A stretch of 64,000 bases of DNA from Pagrus major (Eukaryota; Chordata; Actinopteri; Spariformes; Sparidae): NCBI RefSeq assembly GCF_040436345.1, contig NC_133221.1, positions 2,392,118 through 2,456,117 on the forward strand. The letters are read 5' to 3'. Position 1 is the first letter of the stretch, and the number at the start of each line of letters is the position of its first letter. Of the stretch, positions 20,695 to 33,938 are shown piece after piece. The notes below the pieces were generated by a model. The model saw nothing but the letters and a program-made list of their open reading frames with translations, was not told where the DNA came from and made no database searches. The position numbers and the translations under genes are program-made.

Positions 20695-20935
20695 GTTGCG
20701 GCCTTCGAAGGGCGCGTTTGAAGGCCAGTTACGTCACAACGCCGCGCGAAGGGTGATTCCCTCTTTCCGGAGGACGCAGCGCTACTGTGCTTCGCGACCT
20801 CACATATCCCAAGATCCTTTGCGCGCCGCCGCTCAGTCCCGAAACAGAAGCGGGAAAGAAAGAGAAAATGGCGACATCAAGTGGCGCAGACACGACATTC
20901 AAGTGTGAGTCTTGGGTTTATACTCGGTTTTTACT
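20695..20935 (+). promoter_or_regulatory. Second CpG-rich block with short open frame, unit B
   Basis: This CpG-rich block contains an ATG at 20868 in good context (AAAATGGCG), opening MATSSGADTTFK, and a donor-like GTGTGAGT. Unspliced, the frame ends after 24 codons. The same block is at 36060-36300 in C and is missing in A. It could be a first exon or the 5' end of an hAT/ZBED-type gene or element; I cannot decide. Confidence 0.3.
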
Positions 20936-21410
20936 CTTTTGAACATCCGACGCCAGATGTGTTGAACTTCAAGGGACTATAAAACCTCCAAATTTTAACT
21001 TTCAGTTAAAATACGTGACGCTGGTAATGCGATGGTAAATATAGTTGTTATTCACCGATGGGTTAATGTTTATTTTGTAATGTTGATCATTCAGTTTAGA
21101 TTTGACACATTGAACACACACAAATAAATGTAGACGTTTGATAGATTTGGACCAGAACAGACTTTACTGCATGAACACCTGGTGACGCAGCCAGGAAACG
21201 CTCCGAAGGCTGGACCGACCCATTCAGCCTCCAGCGCAGCGCGAGGTTCCGGGAGGCGGCTGACCGTCCTGCTGCTGCCGACACTGCGGGACACTGAGGA
21301 AGAGACGCCGCTGGGTGTCTCCGGAGTGAGTGTCTGTCCGGTATCCAGGTTAAAAGTAAGTTGTGGGACAGGTGGAGCAGCCTCCGCACCTGTGGCAGCA
21401 CTGGCGGCCG

Positions 21411-21508
21411 ATGATGATGGAGGTGACCGTGAGGGGGACGAGGCGAGGCCGAGGCGAGAGAGAGATGACGGCGCTGGCGGCGACAGCGGAGGGAGAGCGG
21501 AAGCTGCG
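21411..21508 (+). CDS. Candidate first coding exon of unknown gene, unit B
   Basis: Identical in layout to 4392-4489, inside the CpG block at about 21160-21580. It has the same phase-2 donor and could join 23023-23085. Family unknown. Confidence 0.25.
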
Positions 21509-22353
21509 GTAAGAGGCTGTGGATGGACTGCGCCTGTCTGCCTGGAGCAAACATGATGAAGTTATGTCGGGGACATTATTTAGGGAGCTTGCTGACTTGT
21601 TATCACAGCGTGTGTAGTTGTGCAGCTGCGTTATAACATCAGTGTGTGTGTATAGATCCAGGTCACAGCGGCTGCGTTAGCGAGCAGCGCTGGCTTCAGA
21701 CACTTAGTGACCATTTGCTCCTCTCTTGTGTTTCCCTGCTGAGCTAAATGCGGCTCTGTGGTCTCTTTGAAACAAGATCATGACTTTGCTAGTTGATGAC
21801 TTGTTCTCCAGTTGTTTATGAGGCTGTGTGGGTGATGTCTTGTTCATTGTTCAGGAGGTCAAAGGGCCACACAGCCTTTTGAGTAAGTACACAATGTGTA
21901 CAACCCTGTCAGCTTTGACTCTTCATGTGCATCATGTCTCTTGCTCTCACACACAGGAGGCCCTCAGGCATTTTTTAAGGAGATGTGCTGCAGTAAAAGT
22001 ACGACACTGAAGTGTGAAATGTCAAAAACAATCAGAAATACTCAAAATTGTTCTTTACACAACTGTTTTTCATTCCACCTTTGATTTTCCTATAACGACA
22101 CCTGAACACACAGAAATGTGACGTTTCAACAATCTCAGGTTGAAACTCACTTTATTCTGGTGGTTTGTCCACAGAAGTAATGTGGATTTCTGCCTGTCGT
22201 TGGTCAGATTTCTATACGTGTTAAACATGGTGTGAGAGAAGATGGTACAGCGGCCTGGTCACCTGACACCTGTTAGACCTGCTGCCTGACACGTACCTCA
22301 GTGTATGAAAATCATATCTGATCATCTCGTCTATTCTGGTCTACAGTTCCTCT

Positions 22354-22357
<4 letters not shown>

Positions 22358-22425
<68 letters not shown>

Positions 22426-22511
22426 AGTGTGTCTGTGTGTGTGAGGGTGTGCGTGTGTGAGTGTGTCTGTCTGTGTGTGTGAGTGTGTCTGTGTGTGTGT
22501 GTGAGTGTGTG

Positions 22512-22542
<31 letters not shown>
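22358..22542. repeat. Interrupted (TG)n microsatellite, unit B
   Basis: Shorter homologue of 5341-5592. Confidence 0.95.
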
Positions 22543-23022
22543 TGTGTGTGGGGCTCCTCCCTCTGCTGTCCTCTGAGCCGTTGTGAGGGGAGGAGGGCTG
22601 CTTCCTTCATCAGGAGCACTTTTCTCTTTTGTAGCAATTTATCTCAGTTGGGCTGCTTTTAGTTCAGTTTGTCACATCTCAAGGTCTCTGCTTCTTTCAT
22701 CATGTGTCACTTGTACCTGTAAACATCTACACCTCTACATTTCAGGGGTTTATACTTTTCACTGTACTACACATATTTTAAAGTTTATGTGACCATCAGA
22801 TTCAGATTGATACAAAATATAATCAACAGATAAATATATTACATGCATTTGTGCATCGAATAACTCCAATAATATAATGTAACCCTCACAGGGGCACTTT
22901 TCAGAAGTATGAGTACTTTTACTTTTGATACATTAATCACATTTTAATCCTACTGTTACTCAAATAAAATTATGAACACATGACTTTTACGTGTGACAGA
23001 GTATCTCTATGTTGTTTTACAG

Positions 23023-23085
23023 CGCTGGGATGAGGCTGAGACTCAGCAAAGAATCCCATGGACCCAGTCTGGCACGAACATTAAG
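23023..23085 (+). other. Exon-like 63-base segment, unit B
   Basis: Same sequence and splice borders as 6073-6135. Candidate exon of unknown gene. Confidence 0.3.
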
Positions 23086-23514
23086 GTATGTGTAATGAAA
23101 TGTTCCATGAGTGTGTTGTTGTCGTTGTCTGTTTCCTTGTCACCAACATCTTTGTAGCCAAATGAAGTATGCAAACCATGTCATGCACACAGGGTAAGGT
23201 GTAATTATAGTAGTGTACATCAGACGTTGACAGCTACTTACAATAGTGCAAAATGATGTGTACATGCGTAACTGCTCAAAAATATTGTCCATGGTAGCTG
23301 TTGCCTGATTGATGGTACACTGTTAACGTCCCTACTGAGGAAGCTAAGCTAACACAACACAAATGACCGAGTGGACCGAATATTTCTGAGTTTGTATTAT
23401 TACCTCATTAATATTGTAAATATTAATATTCTGAGTTTGAATTTCTTCTCCAAATCTACATAGTGCCCCTTTAAAATAAGAGACCTCTCAGAGATCAGCC
23501 ATAGTTGTTTTTAA

Positions 23515-23697
23515 TGTGATTTTTGGCCTTGTTTCATAGGACAGGGGAGGAGAGGTGACAGGAAGCCTGATGAGAGAGGGGGGGGATGACACGCAGCAAA
23601 GGGCAGCAGGTCGGACTGGAACCCTGGGCTGCTGCAGCGAGGACAAGGCCTCTGTAAGTGGGACGCGAGCTCTACCGACTGAGCTACCAGGACACCC
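23515..23697 (-). mobile_element. tRNA-derived SINE, unit B
   Basis: Orthologous to the unit A copy at 6560-6747, with the same A-box-like and B-box-like segments. Confidence 0.75.
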
Positions 23698-23882
23698 ACC
23701 AGGTGGGAGGTCTTTTAAATCATTAGCTGCAAAATGCATCGTCACGAAGCTGAAAACAGGCTGTTTTTCTGCCTTTTTACAGATACGTGGTTCTCACAGG
23801 ACAGCCACAGTACAAACATATGATGCTCTTATAGAATGTGACGTTTCAACAATCTCATGTTGTCGTCCTGTTGTTCCTGCAG

Positions 23883-24062
23883 GGCTGAGTGCTGTCTCAT
23901 CACATGTTCACCGTCAGCACCATGTTGCAGAACGTGACTGAAGCTCAGAGGTGCTGCAGAGAAAAACACACACACCTGGCAACTACAGACAACATGGAGG
24001 ACGTGAAGATCCTGAACGACACGGCAGATAAAAGCTCAATGGTGGACTCTGAATACAGCCAC
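23883..24062 (+). pseudogene. Decayed C-type lectin exon 2, unit B
   Basis: Same deletion and frame loss as at 6933-7112, so the damage predates the A/B duplication. Splice dinucleotides are retained. Confidence 0.8.
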
Positions 24063-24234
24063 GTGAGTTCACCTTTCTCTCTCATCTCAAAGCCATGGTA
24101 ATCTGACACCTGTTAGACCTGCTGCCTGACACGTACCTCGGTGTATGAAAATCATCTCTAATCAACTTCAACATTCCTGACAGGCATTAAGAAGTTCTCT
24201 TAACCTTTTAAAGTCTGACATGTGACACGATTAC

Positions 24235-27200
24235 CATCCATCCATCCATCCATCCATCCATCCATTTTCTGCCGCTTATCCGGGGCCGGGTCGCAGGGGC
24301 AGCTGCCTGAGCAGGGACACCCAGACTTCCCTCTCCCCGGACACTTCCTCCAGCTCATCCGGGAGGATCCCAAGGCGTTCCCAGGCCAGCCGGGCTACAT
24401 AGTCACTCCAGCGTGTCCTGGGTCTTCCTCGGGGTCTCCTCCTCCCGGTGGGGCATGCCTGGAACACCTCCCGAGGGAGGCGTCCAGGGGGCATCCGATA
24501 CAGATGCCCGAGCCACCTCAGCTGACTCCTCTCGATGTGGAGGAGCAGCGGCTCTACTCCAAGCTCCTCCCGTGTGACAGAGCTCCTCACCCTATCTCTA
24601 AGGGAGCGCCCTGCCACCCTGCGGAGGAAACTCATTTCGGCCGCTTGTATCCGGGATCTTATTCTTTCGGTCACGACCCAAAGTTCATGACCATAGGTGA
24701 GGGTAGGAACGTAGACTGACCGGTAAATCGAGAGCTTCGCCTTTCGGCTTATCTCTCTCTTCACCACGACAGACCGATACAACGACGCATTACTGCGGCT
24801 GCCACACCGATCCACCTGTCAATCTCACGCTCCATCCTTCCCTCACTCGTGAACAAGACCCCAAGATACTTGAACTCCTCCACTTGAGGCAGGAACTCTC
24901 CCCCAACCTGGAGGGAACAAGCCACCTTTTTCCGGTCGAGAACCATGGCCTCAGACTTGGAGGTGCTGATTCTCATCCCAGCTGCTTCACACTCGGCTGC
25001 AAACCACCCCAGGACATGCTGGAGGTCCCGGCTCAAAGGAGCCAACAAGACAACATCATCTGCGAAAAGCAGGGATGAAATCCGATGGCTCCCGAACCAG
25101 ATCCCCTTCGGCCCATGACTGCGCCTAGAAATTCTGTCCATAAAAATAATGAACAGAACCGGTGACAAAGGGCAGCCCTGCCGGAGTCCAACATGTTCTG
25201 GAAACAGGTCTGACTTACTGCCGGCAATGCGAACCAAGCTCCTGCTCCGGTCGTACAGGGACCGTACAGCCCTTAGGTGAGGGCCCCCAACCCCGTACTC
25301 CCAAAGCACCCCCCACAGAATGCCACGAGGCACACGGTCGAATGCCTTCTCCAAGTCCACAAAACACATGTGGACTGGTTGGGCAAACTCCCATGAACCC
25401 TCCAGCACCCTGCTGAGGGTATAGAGCTGGTCCAGTGTTCCACGGCCAGGACGAAAACCGCATTGTTCCTCCTGAATCCGAGGTTCGACTATCGGCCGAA
25501 TTCTCCTCTCCAGTACCCTGGAATAGACTTTACCAGGGAGGCTGAGGAGTGTGATCCCCCGGTAGTTGGAACACACCCTCCGGTCCCCCTTTTTGCATAG
25601 AGGGACCACCACCCCGGTCTGCCAGTCCAGAGGCACTGTCCCCGACTGCCACGCGATGTTGCAGAGACGTGTCAGCCAAGACAGTCCCACAACATCCAGA
25701 GACTTGAGGTACTCAGGGCGGATCTCATCCACCCCTGGTGCTTTGCCACCGGGCAGCTTCCGGACTACCTTGGTGACTTCGGCTTGGGTGATGAATGGAT
25801 CAACCTCCGAGTCCCCTGCCTCTGCTTCCTCTATGGAAGACGTGTCAGTGGGATTGAGGAGATCCTCGAAGTACTCCTTCCACCGCCCGACGATATCCCC
25901 AGTCGAGGTCAACAGCTCCTCGCCTCCACCGTAAACAGCGTTGGCGGGGTGCTGCTTCCCCTTCCTAAGGCGCCGGATGGTTTGCCAGAATTTCCTCGAG
26001 GCCGACCGGTAGTCCTTCTCCATGGCCTCCCCGAACTTTTCCCAGACCTGAGTCTTTGCTTCCGCGACCGCCCGTGCTGCAGCACGCTTGGCCTGCCGGT
26101 ACCCGTCAGCTGCCTCAGGAGTCCCCCGAGCCAGCCAGGCTCGATAGGACTCCTTCTTCAGCTTGACAGCATCCCTTACTGTCGGTGTCCACCACCGAGT
26201 TCGGGGATTGCCACCACGACAGGCACCGGAGACCTTACGGCCACATCTCTGAACAGCCGCGTCAACAATGGAGGCGGAGAACAAGGCCCATTCGGACTCA
26301 ATGTCCCCAGCCTCCCTCGGGATCTGGTCAAAGCTCTCCCGGAGGTGGCAGTTGAAGACCTCCCCGACAGAGGGTTCCACCAGACGTTCCCAGCAGACCC
26401 TCACAGTACGTTTGGGTCTGCCAAGTCTGTCCAGCTTCCTCCCCTGCCAGCGAAACCAACTCACCACCAGATGGTGATCACTTGACAGCTCAGCCCCTCT
26501 CTTTACCCGAGTGTCCAAGACATACGGCCGGAGGTCAGATGACATGACCACAAAGTCGATCATTGGGGCCTAGGGTGTCCTGGTGCCATGTGCACTGATG
26601 AACACCCTTATGCTTGAACATGGTGTTCGTTATGGACAAACTGTGACTGGCACAGAAGTCCAACAACAGAACACCACTCGGGTTCAGATCAGGGAGGCCG
26701 TTCCTCCCAATCACACCCCTCCAGGCAACACTGTCGCTGGCTAAGTGAGCGTTGAAGTCCCCCAGTAGAACGATGGAGTCCCCAGTTGGAGCACTCTCCA
26801 GTACCCCTCCCAGGGACTCCAAGAAGGCCGGGTACTCTGCACTGCCGTTTGGCCCATAGGCCGAAACAACAGTGAGAGACCTATCCCCAACCCGGAGGCG
26901 CAGGGAAACAACCCTCTCGTTCACCAGGGAAAACTCCAACACATGGCGGCTGAGCTGGGGAGCTATGAGCAGGCCCACACCAGCTCGCCGCCTCTCACCG
27001 CGGGCAACTCCAGAGTAGAAGAGAGTCCAGCCTCTCTCAAGGAGTTCGGTTCCAGAGCCCAGACTGTGCGTGGAGGCGAGCCCGACTATCTCTAGCCGGT
27101 AGCGCTCAACCTCCCGCACCAGTTCAGGCTCTTTCCCCCTCAGCGAGGTGACATTCCATGTCGCCATGGCTAGAGTCACCGTCCGGGGATTGGGTCGTCG

Positions 27201-27399
27201 GGGCACCCGCCCAGGACAGCCACCCAAATCACACCGCACCGGCCCCTTCTGAACCCTCCTGCGGGTGGTGGGCCTACTGGAGGGCGGGCCCACGTCGCTC
27301 CTTCGGGCTGTGCCCGGCCGGGTCCCGTGGGCAAAGACCCGGCCACCAGGCGCTCGCCTGCGAGCCCCAACCCCGGGCCTGGCTCCAGGGTGGGGTCAT
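24235..27399 (-). mobile_element. Rex3 LINE, unit B
   Basis: Same insertion as in unit A: same flanks, same (GATG)n tail side and same phase change between endonuclease and reverse transcriptase. The RT region is split by one further shift near 24780-24790, giving frames of 600 codons (24761-26563) and 179 codons (24276-24815). The endonuclease frame is 26535-27293. A and B therefore descend from one insertion duplicated with the segment. Confidence 0.87.
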
Positions 27400-27808
27400 T
27401 TGTCACTTGAACTGAGTAATTGTACGTCTGTATACTTCAAGAGCTTAATACTTAGTACTTCTTACTCTCCTGAGTTTATTTTAAAGTGTTGCTGACTCTG
27501 CAGATGGAGATTATAAATGCAAAATATAATCATGAAATCAATAACAATGTACCAGTCTTGTCTGTTTCCTTGTCATCAGCATCTTGGTAGCCAAATAAAG
27601 TATGCAAACCATGTCGTGCACACAGGGTAAGGTGTAATTATAGTAGTGTACATCAGATGTTGACAGCTACTTAGAATAGCACAAATTATGTGTGCAAATG
27701 AGTTGTGGACAGTAACGTATTGTATTGAAGCAGTGTCAGCTTTAATAAGCTACATCAACAGCCACAAGTCTGAAGTCTCACATTAGAACGAACAGAGAGC
27801 CGACGAAG

Positions 27809-30800
27809 ATGGACGCAGTCCTGCTGCTCATCATGGCTGCATCAGGTCAGTAGTTTATTTGTTTTATGGATGTTTCTATTCTTTTATTACAGCACAAAAC
27901 CTTGTGGGGACAAAACTGTCATCAGAAGTCTAAATTAAAAATGATGTCCCACATTTATATAATCCTTCTCCTTTGGTTGACGCACAGACTAATGCAAACT
28001 GAATCCTCTGAATTTGATTTCTTTTACCCTGAAATATTTTGTGGTCACGCTGCAGCTCTTACAATCTTTAGCTTTCTATTTTTTCCAGTCCAGCTTTGGT
28101 GTGTGCCGTTTACAAACCATCACTGAGTTCCTCAATATTTCTCGACGCTGAACTGACTTTTAAAACAAAAAACAATAAACTGGGATCTGTCTGAATAAAG
28201 CAGGAACCAATCACAGCTCTCATTTATTCTTAAAAATGCAATTAGGGATGATTCAATCAAAATGTAGTCAGACTCTGTACCTGCACTCATTCATATATAT
28301 ATACAGTATATATATTTATACACACACAGTTTATACACCGACGAGCCAAAACTTTGGGACGGGATCTTTAGTAATAGGAAGTATTATCAGATCAATGGAC
28401 TTAAAGTATCAGAATCCATTAAAGGAGCATTCTGTAGTTTTAGTGATTAAATGTTAATGAGCAGAGAAAGATCTTCATTGGCTGATTTTTTTCTGCCTGA
28501 ACAAACTAAATTAACAAACTTTGTTTTCATGACTGAATAAACAAACTGACCTTAAAGGACAACACAGTTTATACTGTTTTACTTTGTTTATATGTGGCGG
28601 ACCCTGCCACCTCTCTAGCTTCAAACAGTGTTCTGGGACCTTATTCTCCTCTGAGAACAGCTTGTTTATTCACTGATGGAAAAGATAAATATTTCTGAGT
28701 TTGTATTATTACCTCATTAGTTTTTTAAATATCTATTTTTTAAAAGAATTTCTTCTCCAAAACTACGTAGTGCCCCTTTAATGATCAGCCTCTGTGCATG
28801 AGACGCATGCTCTACCACTTGAGTTACTGGGACGTCCCAGAGAAACACTGGTGTAATATATAACTATGTATTTTATTGTATTTCAGGTTGTCATGTGTCT
28901 TTAGACTAAAATCTTCACCTGAATAACAATTAAATGTGCTGCAGTAAAAGTCTGATATTACAGTGAAATGTAATGGAGTAGAAATATAAAGTTGCATAAA
29001 CAGAAATACTGCAAATTGTCCTTAAAGTGTCAACAGACACCCCCAACCCTGTCACTAGTTTAAGTACAGTACTTAAGTAAATGACTTTGTTACATTCCAC
29101 AGCTGATTTTACTGACAGAGACAACGACACACCTGAATACACTGAAATGCAACGTGACAAAGTCCAGATAATTCATAGAAGTCATGTTTCACCCAAATGT
29201 CACCAGTATGCATGTCTGTCTCTACAGGGCTGAGTGCTGTCTCATCACATGTCCGTCGTCAGTACCATTTTGTTTATGACCTGAAGACCATGACTGAAGC
29301 TCAGAGGTACTGCAGAGAGAAATACACTGACCTGGCAACTATAGACAACATGGAGGACGTGAGGATCCTGATCGACACCGTAGATAAAAGCAAAGTGTCC
29401 AATGTGAGTTCACTGATGTCTTTCTTTAGTCTCAAAGCCATTTTTGACAAACATGTAAATGACACGCAGGTTGAAAGTTTTGCACTTCCACATTGGTGTA
29501 AAGTCAGTAGATACATTTTGAAGTAACATTTTGAGGTACTGTACTTGTACTTGAGTATTTCCATTTAATGCCACTCTGTACTTCTACTCCACTACTTCTC
29601 AGAAGGACATTGTAAGCAGCACTTTAATCTTGTGTCTGATTAAGGTGCAGCTTGAATCTAAACTACTCCTACCTCTACCTCTAGAAAATGCCTCATATTT
29701 ATTTGTTTACAATATGAAATGTACTCATAGACTATATGTCTACATATGTCTATATATGTATACAACGCTCTTTCCAAAGAAGTTGGGACGTTGTGTAAAA
29801 TACAAATTAAACAGAATCGGGGAATGTGATAATTTGCTGATCCTTTTTGACATAAACTCAATTTAAAACAGTACAAAGACAATTTATTTATTTCATGTTC
29901 AGCTTCACTGATTTGTGTAAATATATGTCTATTCTGAAGCGACGCGTTTCAAACAAATTGTGACGGGGCAACAAAAGCCTGAAAGTTGTTGCGTTGGAAG
30001 CTTCCACAGGTGAACAGGTTCATCGGTAACAGGTGATCGTATCATAATCGGGTATGAAAGGGGCGTCCTCCAAAGGCTCAGTCGTTCACAAGCAAGGATG
30101 GGGCGAGGTCGTCAAACACATGATTGTATAAATGATTTTACTACATGAGCTCAGGAGCAGCAGGACTGAAGTCAGTTCTTTGCAAATGTTTGCATTGTGT
30201 CTTTATTCTACACAGCGTCCCAACTCTTTTAGAATCGGGCTGTGAAGTGTTTTTAATATTAAACTCCCTCGTTGTGTGTCACCAGACTGAGTGTCCCTGT
30301 TGAGCTGCAGTGGATGGAAACAAAAGGAGGGAATGTTGTATTAGAAAGCCTGTCACTTTGGAGGATATGAACTGGATCTGTGTCACTCAGACTGCTGAAG
30401 CCTCAGATTAACTTTTGAGTGCATATTGTGTTGCCGTGTAATAAATGTGAGGCTAAAGAAAGATATATTAAAATATTGCTTTCAGGGTGTCTGGATCGGG
30501 CTGTATGATGACGTGAACAGCTGGAGGTGGTCACTGTCAGACACCAGTTTCTACAAAGACGGGGAGACTGAGTTCAGACAGTGGAAGACTGGAGAACCGA
30601 ACAACGGTAAAAGTAGAGACCACTGCACAGCGATTTATGATCATGGACTATGGAGAGACTATCCTTGTAAAAGTGGCATTTTCCCGGTCTGCATGGATGT
30701 CAGAGGTGAGAACATTCAGTGAAGTTTAAAACACACCAGTTCAGGTTCTTGAGCTCTCCCTCATTATTTGGGCCGATACAGGATCAGTCAGTCAAACTTT

Positions 30801-33165
30801 ATTTACAGCACCTTCCATCAAAGTTAGTACAATTCAAAGAGCTTTACAGACGACTTACAAGCCAATAAGGCAGCAATTAATATTGATGATTTGACAGCGA
30901 TGCAGGTGAGAATGAGAAAAAGAAGCTTGTCAGTGATGAATGACTTGTTTGGGTGGAGCAGATAGAAGAGCATTGTAATAGTCCATCCTGCTGGATTTAA
31001 AAACATGCTGCAGTCTCTGAGTCACTCAGACGGAGACGTGGCCGCAATTTAGCTGTTTCAGATAATAAAAGGCAGATCTGGCTCCACACCCCACATGAAA
31101 GCAACTGAGTACATGTACTCTATTACTACGCTACTTTATTTACTGTGTAACTTTATAACTCCACTGGATCTCAGAGGGAAAATGATGTATTTTTGAATTG
31201 ACATCATTTACTCAACAGCTGTAGTTACTTGTTACTGTTCAGATTAATATAAACATTAAAAAACATATGAGAAGCTTATAAAATACAACACATTGTTATA
31301 TATTGAACTAGTTCCCAACCTTGTTGTTTCTTTCTGCTGGTGACCTCTGACACAAAGCTCTGTCTACTGGAGCTTCTTGTCATGTTTCACATGTTCATGT
31401 GTTGTTAGTTCCACCAAAGAAACATTTCCCCACTAAACTTCTCACATGGTGACGTCCAAAGAAGTCAGATGATCCAATGTTTTATGTGAAAGCAAATATT
31501 GGAGGAAAGTTAAAGAAAAGAAAAACTGAAGACAGATTTGTGCATCAGAACTTTTTTCTTTTCTTTCCTCTCCCATCAACCATCTGACGAGCCCTCAGAT
31601 GTATCTGGTGACCCTTCAGAGGGGCCCGTATGTTTGTGTTTCAGAAATCTGAGGAAATATTCACATGTAGAAAAAATAATGTGTCAATCTATTAGATGTA
31701 GATTTTAAGGATGTGATTATTAATGGGGAGAGACTGAAGAAATACTCAGTAACATTTATTAAGATGATCATGTCTTCCATTTTTATTTTACAAAGTCATT
31801 AATTCAGTGGATTTATAATGCTGTGAATACTGCCACAGACACGGCATGGATGGTAAACTGTATGTTATAGTACCTCTGCACAGCACTGTGCTCTGTTTTC
31901 AGGGCTGAATGTGACGTTTGTCCTAATCAAGACTCACATGAACTGGACTGAGGCCCAGAGCTACTGCAGAGATCACCACACAGACCTGGCCAGTGTGAGG
32001 AACACAGCAGAGAACCAGGAGGTAAAGGACGTGATACCTCCAGGTGGAATAGTCTGGATCGGCCTTTCCAGAGACTGGAAGTGGTCGGATGGAAGTAACT
32101 CCTCATTTAGGTACTGGGATCAAGGTGAACCTAATAACCATGGTGAGAAACAGGATTGTGTGCTGGCAAACTTGGGCGGAGATGGAAAATGGTGGGACGA
32201 TCCCTGTAAATGGAAGAGACCGTTCGTTTGCTACAGCCCACGTGAGTGTTAACTCTTTATTCAACTTGTATTTATATTTGGATTTTGGTTTACTTAAATA
32301 AAATGTAAACACTCCTGATGTTTATCATTGACATGAAATCATCTGTAAAGTTAGCAAACAGATGCCACAGATGGAGGACAGAGCCACATGTTCCCTGTCA
32401 CTGTTCAGACTGATGAGTCAATATTTATATGAACATATTTTTTCACAGTCCCTACGACTACAAGGCAAGTGATCAAAGTGCGTCTGGAGAGAAAGGACTC
32501 CTCTCTGGATCTCAACGACCCTGCTGTGTTGGAACAAATGTTGAAGGAGGTAAATCATGTTGGACCTTTCTAATTTTATACACAAACAGAACAAATTCAA
32601 ATAAAATCAGACTTTGTTGATCCCCCGAGGGAAAACTCAGCAGAACAAGAAACAGTGTGAAGAGGTAGGAAACAGATAAACATGACATGACCTGAGCATT
32701 GTGTAGGAAGCTGTGCACGTACATATGTGCAGGATTAAAGAGCGTAGTCGTGCCACTCTGCAGGCCTGACTGAGGCACAACTGTGACTCGTTAAGAGTCG
32801 ACGCTCAGCACAAACTTTACTATCAGTTTTAGAAAAGCCAGAGCCTTTACAACAGAAGAAAGAGGAGGAGAAAGTCAGAAAGGACAGCAGGCCAACAGGG
32901 CGACGCCATCTTAGGGAACAAAACATGTGAATATATAAATGTGATGCAGAGCGCTCCTGAAATAGAGGAAAATATAAAGAACAGTGCAGAATGTAATATC
33001 TCTATGTGAGTGATGATGCTGAGGAGGTTTTATCAGTTCAAACAGAGGCTGAAGGACCAGGGGGTGGATGGAGACGTCAAACTGAGCTGGAGGAAGCAGT
33101 CGGATGGAAAGGTCTTCCACAAGGAGGAGGAGACAAAGAAGAAGAAGAAGAAGGACGAGCTTTAA
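27809..33165 (+). CDS. Double C-type lectin domain protein ending in KDEL, copy B
   Basis: Exons 27809-27845, 29228-29403, 30486-30705, 31903-32241, 32449-32549 and 33037-33165 join in phase to 333 residues. Domain order is as in copy A: signal peptide, CTLD1, CTLD2, charged tail, KDEL. CTLD1 has EPN and WRD, with DHC before the loop cysteine (an acidic residue that A lacks). CTLD2 keeps EPN and WDD but ends CKWKRPFVC where A has CDRKLWFVC. Exon 2 also differs from A near its 3' end (DTVDK for DMATK). The Lys run before DEL has one extra AAG codon (six Lys), yet the frame and KDEL are intact. All splice borders are canonical, and the gene looks functional. Confidence 0.85.
28423..28777 (-). 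mobile_element. TTAA-target MITE in lectin B intron 1
   Basis: TTAA on both sides (28419-28422, 28778-28781). Same insertion as 11764-12121. Confidence 0.8.
29761..30245. mobile_element. About 485-bp MITE in lectin B intron 2
   Basis: Orthologous to 13092-13576, with the same terminal inverted repeats. Confidence 0.75.
30783..31070. repeat. Dispersed repeat in lectin B intron 3
   Basis: Orthologous to 14115-14400. The rest of intron 3 up to 31902 is AT-rich with nothing recognised. Confidence 0.5.
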
Positions 33166-33533
33166 AGGGGCACTACGTAGTTTTGGAGAAGAAATTCAAA
33201 CTCAGAATTTTAATATTTACAATATTAATGAGGTAATAATACAAACTCAGAAACATTTATCTTTTCCATCAGTGAATAAACAAGCTGTTCTCAGAGGAGA
33301 ATAAGGTCCCAGAACACTGTTTGAAGCTAGAGAGGTGGCAGGGTCCGCCACATGTAAACAAAGTAAACCAGTATAAACTGTGTTGTCCTTTAAGGTCAGT
33401 TTGTTTATTCAGTTTATTCAGTCATGAAAACAAAGAGTTTGTTTATTTAGTTTGTTTGGGCAGAAAAAAATCAGCCAATGAAGATCTTTCTCTGCTCATT
33501 AACATTTCGTCACCAAAACTACAGAATGCTCCT
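33166..33533 (+). mobile_element. TTAA-target MITE abutting the lectin B stop codon
   Basis: TTAA at 33162-33165 (containing the stop) and 33534-33537. Same insertion as in A, with an internal AATAAA at 33275-33280. Confidence 0.85.
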
Positions 33534-33858
33534 TTAATGTTGAGTTTGTGTGAGTCTTTCCTCAAAGTCCTCATGTAATGTGTCAGAATAGACCTGCAAC
33601 ATGTGGATGAACTGATCAGTCACATGAACTATTTTGATCATCAGTTAATCCTTTTAGTTATTTGTCAACTAAACGTACCAAATATTCTCTGGTTCAAGCT
33701 TCTTCAATGTGAGGATTTGATGTTTTCTTCTCATATATGATCATAAACTTAATATCTTTGTGTTTCAGACTGTTGGTCGATTATAACAAGACATTTGAAG
33801 TGATCTCATTGGGCTGTGGGAACTTATAACAGACTTTATTCACTCTTTTCTGACATAG

Positions 33859-33938
33859 ATGAGATAATATACTGTGTGATGAGATAATATACTGTGTGAT
33901 GAGATAATTTACTGTGTGATAAGATAATATACTGTGTG
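33859..33938. repeat. 20-bp minisatellite, unit B (four copies)
   Basis: Same unit as at 17109, with two point variants. Confidence 0.95.
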
